Shown one piece after another: positions 30,465-39,644 of a stretch of DNA of 64,000 nucleotides. The notes under the pieces are model-generated. The model was not told the origin of the DNA, did no database searches, and saw only the letters and a program-made list of their open reading frames with translations. The stretch is from NCBI GenBank assembly GCA_905221605.1, contig CAJNDS010002272.1, positions 112,501 to 176,500 on the forward strand, written 5' to 3'. The DNA is from Symbiodinium natans. Taxonomy: Eukaryota > Sar > Dinophyceae > Suessiales > Symbiodiniaceae. Numbering within the stretch: the first letter of the stretch is position 1; every line of letters starts with the position of its first letter. The position numbers and the translations under genes are program-made.

Positions 30465-31068
30465 CTACAAGCCTAAACCTAGACCCCTACAAGCCCGAAG
30501 CCCTCTATGCACTGTGAGACCTAAATGCTGGTACACCTGAAGCCCAGCCCAAGCCCCAACCCGGAAAGGCCCCAAATCCCCACACCATGAACTATGAAGG
30601 CAATGGCTTTTGCCTTTAGTACTTTCCTGCTGCATGGCTGCGGGCCCCAAGAACGTCGTAAACTCGCCCGCGAAGAGGAAACACAAGGAAGCTCGCATCG
30701 CTCATCCTTCCGTAAAGATTATAGCTTGCGACTCTGACCCCGCCTGTTTCTGATTTTAAACTGTCAGTTCAGCGTTTAGCTTTTAATTCTCGGGGGGCGC
30801 ACGACAGTCGCTGCCAACTGAGCCGAGCCTTTGATCACCACGAGAGACCCAAGACAAGCCACATGATTTTGAATTAGACGGCATTTTTGAGGGGGCCGTA
30901 CAATCTTCGTAGTTTTGCATGAAGCATTGCGGAGGAAAGGATTTGAAAAGACCGGTAGCTCTGGCGTTCGCACGCTGACATATAGTTCATGAACAAAATC
31001 AAGCATCCATACATCAAGTCAGTCGTTTCTGTCTTGTGTTGAAGGTTGAGGCCTACCGGGTTTAGCAT
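30465..31068. other. Unique stretch without a convincing gene
   Basis: About 600 bp of ordinary composition. Minus-strand frames of 60-77 codons exist (30,465-30,698, 30,776-31,006, 30,874-31,068), but they overlap in conflicting phases and resemble nothing I know. Confidence 0.35.
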
Positions 31069-31263
31069 TTAGGGTTTAGGGTTCCCGGTTCAGGTGTTTA
31101 GGGCCTCAAACCCTAATCCCTACACCCGAAGCCGACGTCCGAAGGCTTAAATCTGACCCTCAGATGGCACCCGTCGTACCCCGAAACAGGATGAGTCGCC
31201 AAGCAGACAAAGCGAGTTAGTCCAGAAAGCCGGGTCTCATCAGGGGTTCGAGGGGTTCGAGGG

Positions 31264-31316
31264 GTTTAGGGTTTAGGGTTTAGGGTTTAGGGTTTAGGGT
31301 TTAGGGTTTAGGGTTT
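31264..31316. repeat. TTTAGGG telomere-type array
   Basis: About seven units. Confidence 0.92.
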
Positions 31317-31539
31317 TGGACTTGGCAGAGACGATGCTCCAAGCCCAAATCGACCCACCCCTAGCACCCTATCCAGAGCAGCTTCGTACCTCGAAAAAAG
31401 AAATTACATAAGGTTTAGGGTTAGGGTAGAGGGTTCAGGGTTCAGGGTTCAGGGTTATATGCCTATAAATGCGGTAAGCCTCGGGCAGCTATTCTCGATA
31501 CCTTTCATAAACTTATGTTCAGAGCCATTAGAAGTTTAG

Positions 31540-31665
31540 TCTTACTGGGCCACCAACTCCACCCCAGTACACGGCCCTGGCAGAAGGTCCCTTGGTTGTT
31601 GGGCGGACGGTGTTCATGCTCAGTGCCGCTTCTGTGGAAAGGCCTTCAGGGCCTTGCTGGTTTGA
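31540..31665 (+). CDS. Single-exon member of the CRFCG family
   Basis: After GAAGTTTAG an open frame reads SYWATNSTPVHGPGRRS, then LGCWADGVHAQCRFCG, then KAFRALLV and TGA at 31,663. It holds both halves of the family pattern in one exon: YW near the start, then LGC.ADG.H..CRFCG. It lacks the later Y..IPCP block seen at 35,391 and 58,536. The two CxxC-like cysteine groups suggest a small metal-binding fold; this is inference. Confidence 0.5.
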   Translation, partial: SYWATNSTPVHGPGRRSLGCWADGVHAQCRFCGKAFRALLV

Positions 31666-31679
31666 CACGTTTGGGGTGA

Positions 31680-31757
31680 AGGTTTAGGGTTTAGGGTTTA
31701 GGGTTTAGGGTTTAGGGTTTAGGGTTTAGGGTTTAGGGTTTAGGGTTTAGGGTTTTT
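31680..31757. repeat. TTTAGGG telomere-type array
   Basis: About eleven perfect units, then a switch to CCCTAAA at 31,760. Confidence 0.95.
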
Positions 31758-31789
31758 TTACCCTAAACCCTGAACCCTAAACCCCAAAC

Positions 31790-32135
31790 GCTAAGATTCG
31801 CAAGCTCCGCGTCCCTCCTCCCCCAAAGCCGAGAGAATTTAGGCTTCTAAGGTACCCCACAGAATATATCCCTTGAAGTGCTCTCTGTGGGAATTCGAGG
31901 GGTTTTAGGTTTTAGTGATTGTATGTAGCATTCCTGGTGCTTTTGTGTGATGTTGTGTGTCCTGTTTGTGACAATACCGGCGCTTTGCCTCATGTTGGGG
32001 AGACTACAGGTGTGTAATTGCTGTAGGAGGACCCCTAGTTTAGGGTGTTTTTTTAGGAGCCCAAAGGTAAGCCCAAGATTTAGAGGCAGCGTCCTGTGTG
32101 CGGCCGGTCCTCTCGATCCCCAGCATTAGCAAGGA
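31790..32135. other. Unique stretch with a doubtful 60-codon frame
   Basis: Includes an ATG frame at 31,947-32,129 (MMLCVLFVTIPALCLMLGRL...) that is hydrophobic and cysteine-rich but has no family match. The DNA is T-rich and could be intronic. Confidence 0.3.
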
Positions 32136-32136
32136 C

Positions 32137-32278
32137 CCTAAACCCTAAACCCTAAACCCTAAACCCTAAACCCTAAACCCTAAACCCTAAACCCTAAACC
32201 CTAAACCCTAAACCCTAAACCCTAAACCCTAAACCCTAAACCCTAAACCCTAAACCCTAAACCCTAAACCCTAAACCC
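32137..32278. repeat. CCCTAAA telomere-type array
   Basis: About 20 perfect units. Confidence 0.97.
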
Positions 32279-32324
32279 CCAGACCCATTCCACCCTTGAG
32301 GCGCACAGGGTTGAGGGTTCTCAG

Positions 32325-32408
32325 TATGTAGAGCTTCGGCTGCTTGGCTTAGAGGCTCCGTACATCCCCATCGAGTGCCCGCCGGATGCTGTTGTGCCGC
32401 TGGTGAAG
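32325..32408 (+). CDS. Exon-like island (YVELRLLGLEAPYIPIECPP)
   Basis: Exactly 28 phase-0 codons between GGTTCTCAG and the donor GTCCGTGAG: YVELRLLGLEAPYIPIECPP, then DAVVPLVK. It shares a block of DNA (CTTGGCT, then AGGCTCCG) with the island at 38,649. No family was recognised. CCCTAAA arrays flank both sides. Confidence 0.47.
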
Positions 32409-32424
32409 GTCCGTGAGCACATGT

Positions 32425-32544
32425 TAAACCCTAAACCCTAAACCCTAAACTACCCTAAACCCTAAACCCTAAACCCTAAACCCTAAACCCTAAACCCTAA
32501 ACCCTAAACCCTAAACCCTAAACCCTAAACCCTAAACCCTAAAT
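32425..32544. repeat. CCCTAAA telomere-type array
   Basis: About 16 units. Confidence 0.96.
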
Positions 32545-33180
32545 GTGCTTCCACTTCCGGGGAGTGTTCTGCATGGGCACCTTAGGGCTTGCGGGCAGTG
32601 AAAGGTGCACGTCTGATTGTTCGACAGGCGCGCCCTATTCCTGCTAGGGTTTAGGGTTTCGGGTTTAGGGTTTAGGGTTTTTTGTTCTTTTGTCTTCTTG
32701 CGTTTCTCGTTCTTAATGAGTACTCTCCATTTGTGATGCTGCTAGAATGCTTATGGCTTTTGTCTCTCAGCTGTCATTTCTTTCCTTTCTCTAGCTGCTC
32801 TAGTGACTGTTTTTCGTCCTTGCCGTTCTTCCTCTACTGGCAATTTGTATTGTTGCTTTTTTGCTCTTCCTGGTAGCCTTATGCATGTTCTTCGCTTGGC
32901 ATTCAGGCTAGTCTTTCCCTACAGGCGTCCACACCGGTGCTGGTGCTTTGGTTCTTCTAGCCAGACAAAGTGCTTGTGTTGAATTGAGGGCTTTTTTTTG
33001 GGTTTCCTTTACAGTAGTATGCCGTACGGAATAGATCTTTTTTCAGCCTAGAGTGAAAAAGGCCCAGGACTTAGAGCAACTCCATCATTCTGGGGCGTAG
33101 CCACTTTGAGGGGGGGGGGGGGGGGTGGGTTCTTTTGCTTTGAAGCTTTTGCAGGGTAAGGCACCCCACCCCCTTCCGCC
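32545..33180. other. Pyrimidine-rich unique stretch
   Basis: After a short coding-like piece (32,548-32,635, cysteine-rich) the + strand is T/C-rich to about 32,890 and then mixed, with a poly-G run at 33,111. A 64-codon leucine/serine/phenylalanine frame follows only from the T-richness. No gene is assigned; it resembles intron sequence. Confidence 0.35.
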
Positions 33181-33474
33181 CCAAGCCCTAAACCCTAAAG
33201 CCTCAACCCTGAACCCCAAACCCTAAACCCAAAACCCTAAACCCTAAACCCTAAACCCTGAACCCTAAACCCCTAAATGTCCCAAAACCCTAAGGCTTAC
33301 ACCCCCACGCTCTGAAGCCGGCCCTGAACCTTTCAGGAGCAGAGTTAGGACCGCCGAGTGCGCCATTACACCCTTTGATAGTTGTTAGATTCCCCTGTTA
33401 CTACCCGACTTCAAAACAGATACCCAGTTTGTTCCTCGGTTTTTCTGGGATATAGGAAACTTAAAAAGACTAGG

Positions 33475-33605
33475 GTTTAGGGTTTGGGGTTTAGGGTTTA
33501 GGGTTAGGGTTTAGGGCTTAGGGCTTAGGGTTTAGGGTTTAGGGTTTAGGGTTTAGGGTTTAGGGTTTAGGGTTTAGGGTTTACGGTTTAGGGTCTAGGG
33601 TTGCC
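33475..33605. repeat. TTTAGGG telomere-type array
   Basis: About 17 units with CTTAGGG and TTTACGG variants. Confidence 0.93.
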
Positions 33606-33665
33606 TCCTGCAGAGGAGTGCAACTTCGTGAACCCTCCCGTGCAGCTTGCATGAAGGGTGCCTTC

Positions 33666-33792
33666 AAGGTTTAGGGTTTAGGTTTAGGGTTTAGGGTTTA
33701 GGGTTTAGGGTTTAGGGTTTAGGGTTTAGGGTTTAGGGTTTAGGGTTTAGGGTTTAGGGTTTAGGGTTTAGGGTTTAGGGTTTAGGGTTCAG
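33666..33792. repeat. TTTAGGG telomere-type array
   Basis: About 18 units. A 60-bp island (33,605-33,660) between this and the previous array can be read as a short terminal exon EECNFVNPPVQLA with TGA. Confidence 0.95.
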
Positions 33793-33794
33793 CA

Positions 33795-34190
33795 TGTTGA
33801 GGGCGCCGGGTGTGTCGGGTTTGCGGAAGAGTTTCGATTGGGTGCAGGGGGTTTTCAAGTTTCGGGGTTGGGCCCTTACCGAGTTGTGATCGTGCAAACA
33901 GGAGGCTTCTCTCGGGGTTGCGGGACATGGGTTCGTGGATGGCTAGACACATGCCGCCCAAACGTGCGTCATCTCCCATATAGGGCTCTGGCTGTATTAC
34001 CTGTCCATACAAGACAGTAATTAATCTCAACAGGAATCTTGCTCATTCTTTGTGGAGGTTTCTTAAGCATAGTAGATATTGGATAGGGTTTGGGTTTTGG
34101 GGTTCGGGGACCGTTGAGAAAGCAACACTCTGCTAAAGAAGACTGGTCAAGCCAACACGGGAGTTGTTTCCCTACTCCCCTCAAAGCCCT
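33795..34190. other. Unique stretch without an assigned gene
   Basis: Short frames on both strands overlap here (82 and 71 codons minus, 60 codons plus), none with a recognisable motif. Confidence 0.35.
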
Positions 34191-34194
34191 AAAC

Positions 34195-34512
34195 CCCGAA
34201 ACCCATAAATCTCTAAACCCCTAAACCCCTAAACCCCTAAACCCCTAAACCCCTAAACCCCTAAATCCCTAAATCCCTAAACTCTAAACCCCTAACCCCT
34301 AAACCCTAAACCCTAAACCCTAAACCCCAAACCCCAAAACCCCTAAACCCTTAAACCCCTAAACCTAAACTCCTAGACCCCGAAACCCCAAACCCCAAAC
34401 CGTAAACCCAAAACCCTAAACCCTAAACCCTAAACCCTAAACCCTAAACCCTAAACTCCTAAACCCCGAACCCTAAACCCTAAACCCTAAACCCTAAACC
34501 CGAAACCCTAAA
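34195..34512. repeat. CCCCTAAA 8-mer and CCCTAAA array
   Basis: About eight CCCCTAAA 8-mers, then mixed CCCTAAA, CCCCAAA and CCCCGAAA units, ending before the island at 34,522. Confidence 0.92.
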
Positions 34513-34521
34513 CAGTCTGAG

Positions 34522-35484
34522 GACCCCCTTCTACTGGGAGCCACGTTGCAAATGGCACCTCAAGGGCTGCAAAGCCGATGGGGAGAGCCTCGGAGTCGTT
34601 TCTGTTTGGGGGGTAGGGTTTAGGGTTTAGGGTTTAGGGTTTAGGGTTTAGGGTTTAGGGTTTAGGGTTTAGGGTTTAGGGTTTAGGGTTTAGGGTTTAG
34701 GGTTTAGGGTTTAGGGTTTAGGGTTTAGGTTTGAGGGTTTAGGGTTCCCTCTCTCCCTCTCTCCCTCTCTCCCTCTCTCTCCCTCTCTTCCCTCTCTCCC
34801 TCTCATCCCTCTCTCCCTCTCTCCCTCTCTCCCTCTCTCCCTCTCGTCCCTCTCTTACATCCTCTACCTCTCTCCCTCTACCTACTCTCTCCCCTACCTC
34901 TCCCTCTCTCCCTCACCTCTCACTCTTCCCTCACCCGCTCCCCGCTCTCCCCTCGCACCCCACTCACCCTCCCTCCCCTTTCCTCCCTCTCACCCTCTTC
35001 CCTCTCTTCCCTCTCTCCCTCTCTCCCTCTCTCCCTCTCTCCCTCTCCTCCTCTCTCCCTCTCTCCCTCTCTCTCTCCCTCTCTCCCTCTCTCCCTCTCT
35101 CCCTCTCTCCCTCTCTCCCTCTCTCCCTCTCTCCCTCTCTTCTTCTCTCCCTCTCTCCCTCTCGTCTTCTCTCTCGCTCTCACACCCTCTCCGTCTCTCT
35201 TGGGTTGTCCCTTTTGATTTGATCTTCACGCGCTTGAGCTTGGGGTTCGGGACTTTAGTTCGGGATGTGGCGGAATGCAGGTATTTGTGGTTTGGGGAGT
35301 TCTGGCATAGGCTAGGCCCCAAACCCTAAACCCTAAAACCTTAACCCTAAACCCTCAACCCTTGTTCTCAAGCCTTCTTCCTTTCCCCAGGAATTTGGAG
35401 TGCAGATTCTGCGGTGGTGAGGAGCAGTACGCAGACATTCCCTGCCCGACAGAGGAGCCAATGTTCATGCTTGAGCGCCATTGA
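34522..35484 (+). CDS. Two-exon CRFCG-family gene
   Basis: Exon A (34,522-34,581, after AGTCTGAG) reads TPFYWEPRCKWHLKGCKADG. Exon B (35,391-35,484, after TTTCCCCAG) reads NLECRFCGGEEQYADIPCPT, then EEPMFMLERH and TGA. Joined, they give the family order YW(D/E)..C, GC.ADG, ECRFCG, Y..IPCP. The intron of about 810 bp would start GGAG or GAG, not GT, and holds a TTTAGGG array (34,615), a CT-rich microsatellite and CCCTAAA units. Dinoflagellate introns are known to use GA donors. An alternative is exon A running to a GT at 34,613, which would lose the CRFCG half. Confidence 0.5.
34615..34748. repeat. TTTAGGG telomere-type array
   Basis: About 18 units close to the proposed intron start. Confidence 0.96.
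34749..35200. repeat. CCCTCT microsatellite (polypyrimidine tract)
   Basis: About 450 bp of C/T only, mostly (CCCTCT)n with CTCC and CGTCC interruptions. Glu/Arg-rich minus-strand frames here (GERERGREGERERG) are repeat artefacts. Confidence 0.95.
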
Positions 35485-35522
35485 ATTTAGGGTTGTAGGG
35501 TTTAGGGTTTAGGGTTTAGGTT

Positions 35523-35715
35523 TGGGGGTTTAGGGGGTTTAGGGGGTTTAGGGGGTTTAGGGGGTTTAGGGGGTTTAGGGGGTTTAGGGGGTTTAGGGGG
35601 TTTAGGGGGGGGGGTTTAGGGGGTTTAGGGGGTTTAGGGGGTTTAGGGGGTTTAGGGGGTTAGGGGGTTTAGGGGGTTTAGGGGGTTTAGGGGGGTTTTT
35701 AGGGGGTTTAGGGTT
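35523..35715. repeat. TTTAGGGGG 9-mer array
   Basis: About 20 tandem TTTAGGGGG 9-mers, a longer variant with two extra G, homogeneous over nearly 190 bp. Confidence 0.95.
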
Positions 35716-35924
35716 GTGCCTTCAGGGCTGAGCTGAAGAAACCAGAGCACAAAGTGCCAGAGTTTCTAAGGAAAGCTTAGGGTTCAGGTTCAGGGTTTAA
35801 CGTTTAACGTTTAGCGTTTAGGGTTAGGGTTTAGGGTTTAGCGCTTGAAGGATTTAGGGTACAGGGTTTAGCACTTAGGGTTTAGGGCTTAGGGTTGAAG
35901 GTTTAGGGAGGCACCCTAAACTAA

Positions 35925-36225
35925 ACCCTCTAAACCCTCTAAACCCTCTAAACCCTCTAAACCCTCTAAACCCTCTAAACCCTCTAAACCCTCTAAACCC
36001 TCTAAACCCTCTAAACCCTCTAAACCCTCTAAACCCTCTAAACCCTCTAAACCCTCTAAACCCTCTAAACCCTCTAAACCCTCTAAACCCTCTAAGCCCT
36101 CTAAACCCTCTAAACCCTCTAAACCCTCTAAACCCTCTAAACCCTCTAAACCCTCTAAACCCTCTAAACCCTCTAAACCCTCTAAACCCTCTAAACCCTC
36201 TAAACCCTCTAAACCCTCTAAACCC
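35925..36225. repeat. CCCTCTAAA 9-mer array
   Basis: About 32 tandem CCCTCTAAA 9-mers, almost perfect (one CCCTCTAAG). A telomere unit with a CT insertion, homogenised over 290 bp. Confidence 0.97.
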
Positions 36226-36684
36226 TAAACCCTAAAGCCTTAACCCTAAACCCTAAACCCTAAACCCTAAACCCTCAAAACGAAACCCAACATCGATCGA
36301 GCTTCCAGGAGAGGCAATGCACGTGGCCGGGTGCCGAACCTGTGGCTGGGCGGTGATGTTTAGGGTTTAGGGTTTGGGGTTTCGGGTTTAGGGTTTCGGG
36401 TTAAGGGCAAACCGAGCTGAGAGTTTCGCTGAGAGGGGGTTGAAGGTCTAACTGGATATGGCCTGGGCTGGAGCAGAGCACAGCCTCGAGGGGAGAGGGC
36501 CAAGACGAAAGTGCAGAATTTGACTCCGCATAGGCCTTTAGCCACCGCAACATCGGTATTTGTCATAGGAGGGTACCCCTAACCCCTAAACCCTAAATCC
36601 TGATATAACCACAGCAGCAAGGAACCGATCTTCGCAGCAAAAGCTCGGCCTCCAGCTAGCAGCTTCTTTCCTGCTGCTGCTAAG

Positions 36685-37906
36685 GTGACACCATACTACT
36701 GGGACACGACATGCCAGATGGGAGTGCTAGGAGCCTTGGCGGCTGTTCTGGCTTGAGACACAGCAACCCTAAACCCAAACCTTAAACCCTAAAGCCTATC
36801 CCCAACCCCTAACCCTAAACCCTAGCCCTAAACCCTAAACCCGAAACCCTAGGCCTTAACCCAACAGGAGCTTCCAGGGACAAACGGATGTTTGGGTTGA
36901 GGATGAATCGTTCAGTTAGATCCCAAACCCTGAGACCCCTAAACCCGACATCCGAAACCAACAGCTCAGCTGTGCGTGATGTCTGCGTGAGGAGTTTGTG
37001 TTTAGGGTTTAGGGTTTAGGTTTAGGGTTTAGGGTTAAGGATTTAGGGTTAAGGGCTAGGGTTTAGGGTTCAGGGTTCAGGGTTTAGGGTTCGCAAATGA
37101 GATTGCAACCCTGACCCTGGGATGCGCAACGTCAAATTGCACCCAGAAGCTCTGCAGCCAAGCCCCAAACCCCAAACCCTATACCCTAAACCCTAAACCT
37201 TAAACCCTAAACCTTAAACCCTGAAACCCTAGACCCCAAACCCTAAACCCTAAACCCTAAACCCTAAACCACAACAGACAAGCCCCGTACATGCACCCAA
37301 CAAGCCTTTTTAACCCCGCCAAGCCCGACAAAAACCTCAAAATCCTATAAACACCAGCCCTTTAATTCTACAAATCCTATAAACGCCAGCCCTGTAATTC
37401 TAAGGTAGATTCATGGGCCTTGAACACGTTCCCTTACCCTCCTTAAAGGGTTCTGATGCATGGGCCCTTGGGTTGTCCAGGGTATATATAAGGGTCCCTG
37501 TCTAAGGGCTCATACTACGGGACCACGAAGCTACCCTAAGAATAAGCCCCACAAGGCGCTAGAAAAAAACTAAACCCTAAACCCTAAACCCTAAACCCTA
37601 AACCCTAAACCCTAAACCCTAAACCCTAAACCCTAAACCCTAAACCCTAAACCCTAAACCCTAAACCCTAAACCCTAAACCCTAAACCCTAAACCCTAAA
37701 CCCTAAACCCTAAACCCTAAACCCCTAAACCCCTAAACCCCTAAACCCCTAAACCCTAAACCCTAAACCCTAAACCCTAAACCCTAAACTCTGGAATCGC
37801 CAAAAGGCCCTCTAAGCCTTGACCCCTCAACCCTAAGTGACGCAGTCCAGGATGCAACGCTGACGGCATACATATCGAGTGCCGCTTCTGCCACTTGGCG
37901 GCCTAA
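36685..37906 (+). CDS. Two-exon CRFCG-family gene with a GA-AG intron
   Basis: Exon A (36,685-36,730, after CTGCTAAG) reads VTPYYWDTTCQMGVL plus the first base of a Gly codon. Exon B (37,851-37,906, after GCAGTCCAG) completes it: GCNADGIHIECRFCHLAA and TAA. The join is in frame and rebuilds the family motif exactly. AGGA stands at both intron borders (CTAGGAGCC and CCAGGATGC), so the intron is GA-AG, 1,120 bp. It contains TTTAGGG units at 36,998-37,092 and CCCTAAA arrays from 37,160 and 37,571. Without splicing exon A would end after ALAAVLA at a TGA. Function unknown; the cysteines suggest metal binding. Confidence 0.55.
37095..37565. other. Intron interior without a gene
   Basis: Short CCCTAAA/CCTTAAA stretches (37,160-37,270), then about 300 bp of unique sequence with two copies of CTATAAACGCCAGCCCT-like words near 37,340-37,395. 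No coding island was found. Confidence 0.4.
37570..37792. repeat. CCCTAAA telomere-type array
   Basis: About 31 units, with four CCCCTAAA 8-mers near 37,722-37,750. Confidence 0.97.
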
Positions 37907-37913
37907 ACTCCCA

Positions 37914-38085
37914 ACCCCTAAACCCTAAACCCTACACCCTAAACCCTAAACCGTAAACCCTAAACCCTAAACCCTAAACCCTAAACCCTAAACCCGAAAC
38001 CCTACACCCTAAACCCTAAACCCTAAACCCTAAACCCCAAACCCTAAACCCTAAACCCTAAACCCTAAACCCTAAACCTAATCTA
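37914..38085. repeat. CCCTAAA array with CCCTACA and CCGTAAA steps
   Basis: About 24 units with scattered changes. Confidence 0.93.
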
Positions 38086-38640
38086 GAACCCTAGAGCTCC
38101 AAGGTCCTAAACCCCTAAAGTAAGCCTAGAATAGAACTCTAGAACTCTACAATCATAAACCCTTATAAGCCCAGAACCCTAGAACTCTAAAACCCTAAAG
38201 CCTGATAAGCTTAGAAGCCTAGAACTCTAAAATCCTAAGCCCTATACCCTAGAGTCCTATAGAACCCTTTACAGAACCCTAGAACCCTAGAACCCTTGAA
38301 CCCTAAACCCTAAAATCCTAAACCCGAAAATCCAAAACCCGAAAACCCGAAAACCAGAAAACCCGAAAACCCGAAAAACCCGAAGACCCGAAGACCCGAA
38401 GACCCGAAAACCCAAACCACCAGACCAGGTGAGCAGTTCCCTTTCAAACCCTAGAACCCTAGAACCCTAAACCCCCCAAAAAACAACAAACCCGAAAACC
38501 CGAACCACCAGTGCAGGTGAGAAATTTAAACCCTAAACCCTAAAAGACCTTAAACCTTAAACCTTAAACCTTAAACCCTTAACCCTAAACCCTAAACCCT
38601 ACACCCTAAACCCTAAACCCTAAACCAGGTGAGAAATTCC
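38086..38640. repeat. Degenerate CCCTAGAA / CCCGAAAA repeats with duplicated donor-like sites
   Basis: Diverged telomere-like words, including CCCGAAAA 8-mers (38,335-38,410). The string AGGTGAG occurs three times after CAG or CCAG (about 38,427, 38,514 and 38,627); twice it is preceded by AACCACCAG. No open frame of length. Confidence 0.6.
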
Positions 38641-38648
38641 CTTTCAAG

Positions 38649-38719
38649 AGCATACGGTGCCCGCCCTACGCGCGGCCCGAGATCCCCACCTACGAGCCGC
38701 TTGGCTCAAAGGCTCCGCG
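38649..38719 (+). CDS. Exon-like island (SIRCPPYARPEIPTYEPLGS)
   Basis: After CTTTCAAG the frame reads SIRCPPYARPEIPTYEPLGS, then KAP, ending at GTTTAGGG. It shares a DNA block with the island at 32,325. Proline-rich; no recognised family. Confidence 0.42.
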
Positions 38720-38751
38720 GTTTAGGGTCTAGGGGGTTAAGGCCTCCTACC

Positions 38752-38822
38752 TAGGGTTTAGGGTTTAGGGTTTAGGGTTTAGGGTTTAGGGTTTAGGGTT
38801 TAGGGTTTAGGGTTTAGGGTTT
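38752..38822. repeat. TTTAGGG telomere-type array
   Basis: About ten perfect units; a second short array lies at 38,952-39,035. Confidence 0.95.
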
Positions 38823-39169
38823 AAGCCGGGTTTTTTCGGCATCCCCCTTATAGGAGCCCTTATACCCCAATAGTAGGATCCTTATGTTTCTGTGGTTTTT
38901 TGGGCCTTTATGTACCCTGAGTGTTCGAGGTGCACCTGTGAGGGCTTGGGGTTTAGTTTAGGGTTTAGGGTTTAGGGTTTAGGGTTTAGGGTTTAGGGTT
39001 TACGGTTTAGGGGTTAGGGTTTAGGGTTTAGGGTTAGAACCCCAAGCCCTAAATCCTTCAAAGCCCTCAAAAGCTCTTTGAAAGGCTAAAGCGCCTAAAC
39101 TCTAAAGGCCTCCTGAACCCCCTAAACCTATAAGCCCTAAAGCCCAAACCTTCCACACCCCAAACCCTT

Positions 39170-39290
39170 CCAAATCTTAAACCCTAAACCCCTAAACCCT
39201 AAACCCTAAACCCTAAACCCTAAACCCTCAACCCCAAACCCTAAACCCTAGACCCTAAACCCCAAACCCTAAACCCTAAACCCGAAACCC
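39170..39290. repeat. CCCTAAA array with variants
   Basis: CCCTAAA, CCCCAAA and CCCTAGA units left of the exon-like island at 39,310. Confidence 0.9.
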
Positions 39291-39309
39291 CACGCCCTGA
39301 AAGCTCAAG

Positions 39310-39399
39310 GTGCTGGTTCCCACACGGGACAGCCCAGACCTACTTCTGGGACAACAACTGTAAAGTGGGCATGCTCGGGTGCCTGGCGGATGGCATCCA
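39310..39399 (+). CDS. Exon-like island of the W(D/E)..C family (CWFPHGTAQTYFWDNNC...)
   Basis: After GCTCAAG the frame reads CWFPHGTAQTYFWDNNC, then KVGMLGCLADGIH, the cleanest first-half copy of the family. The frame continues ETSAE to a GT at 39,416, but a GA donor after CAC would join it in frame to the CRYCG exon at 58,536 (ADGIH then EQCRYCG). That join would span 19 kb. Confidence 0.5.
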
Positions 39400-39644
39400 C
39401 GAGACTTCGGCTGAAGTTTTGGAACCCCAAACCCCGGAGCCGTAAACCCTAAACCCTAAACCATAAACCCTGGGGTTTAGGGCCTATAGGGTTTAGGGTT
39501 TTGGCCAGGGTTTACGGGCTTGGGAAGGCTGCGGGTACAGGCGGTGCTGATGCCGGACGTTCCGCTAAAGCGTTTGGCTTGCGCATAGCAGCATAGCGAA
39601 GAGCTAGCAAGGCGTACTCCCGTTGTCCTGAAGCTTCAGTTGCC

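Noticed and set aside
34920-35322. Arg/Glu/Gly-rich minus-strand frames (GERERGREGERERG)
   Set aside because: Artefacts of the CCCTCT tract.
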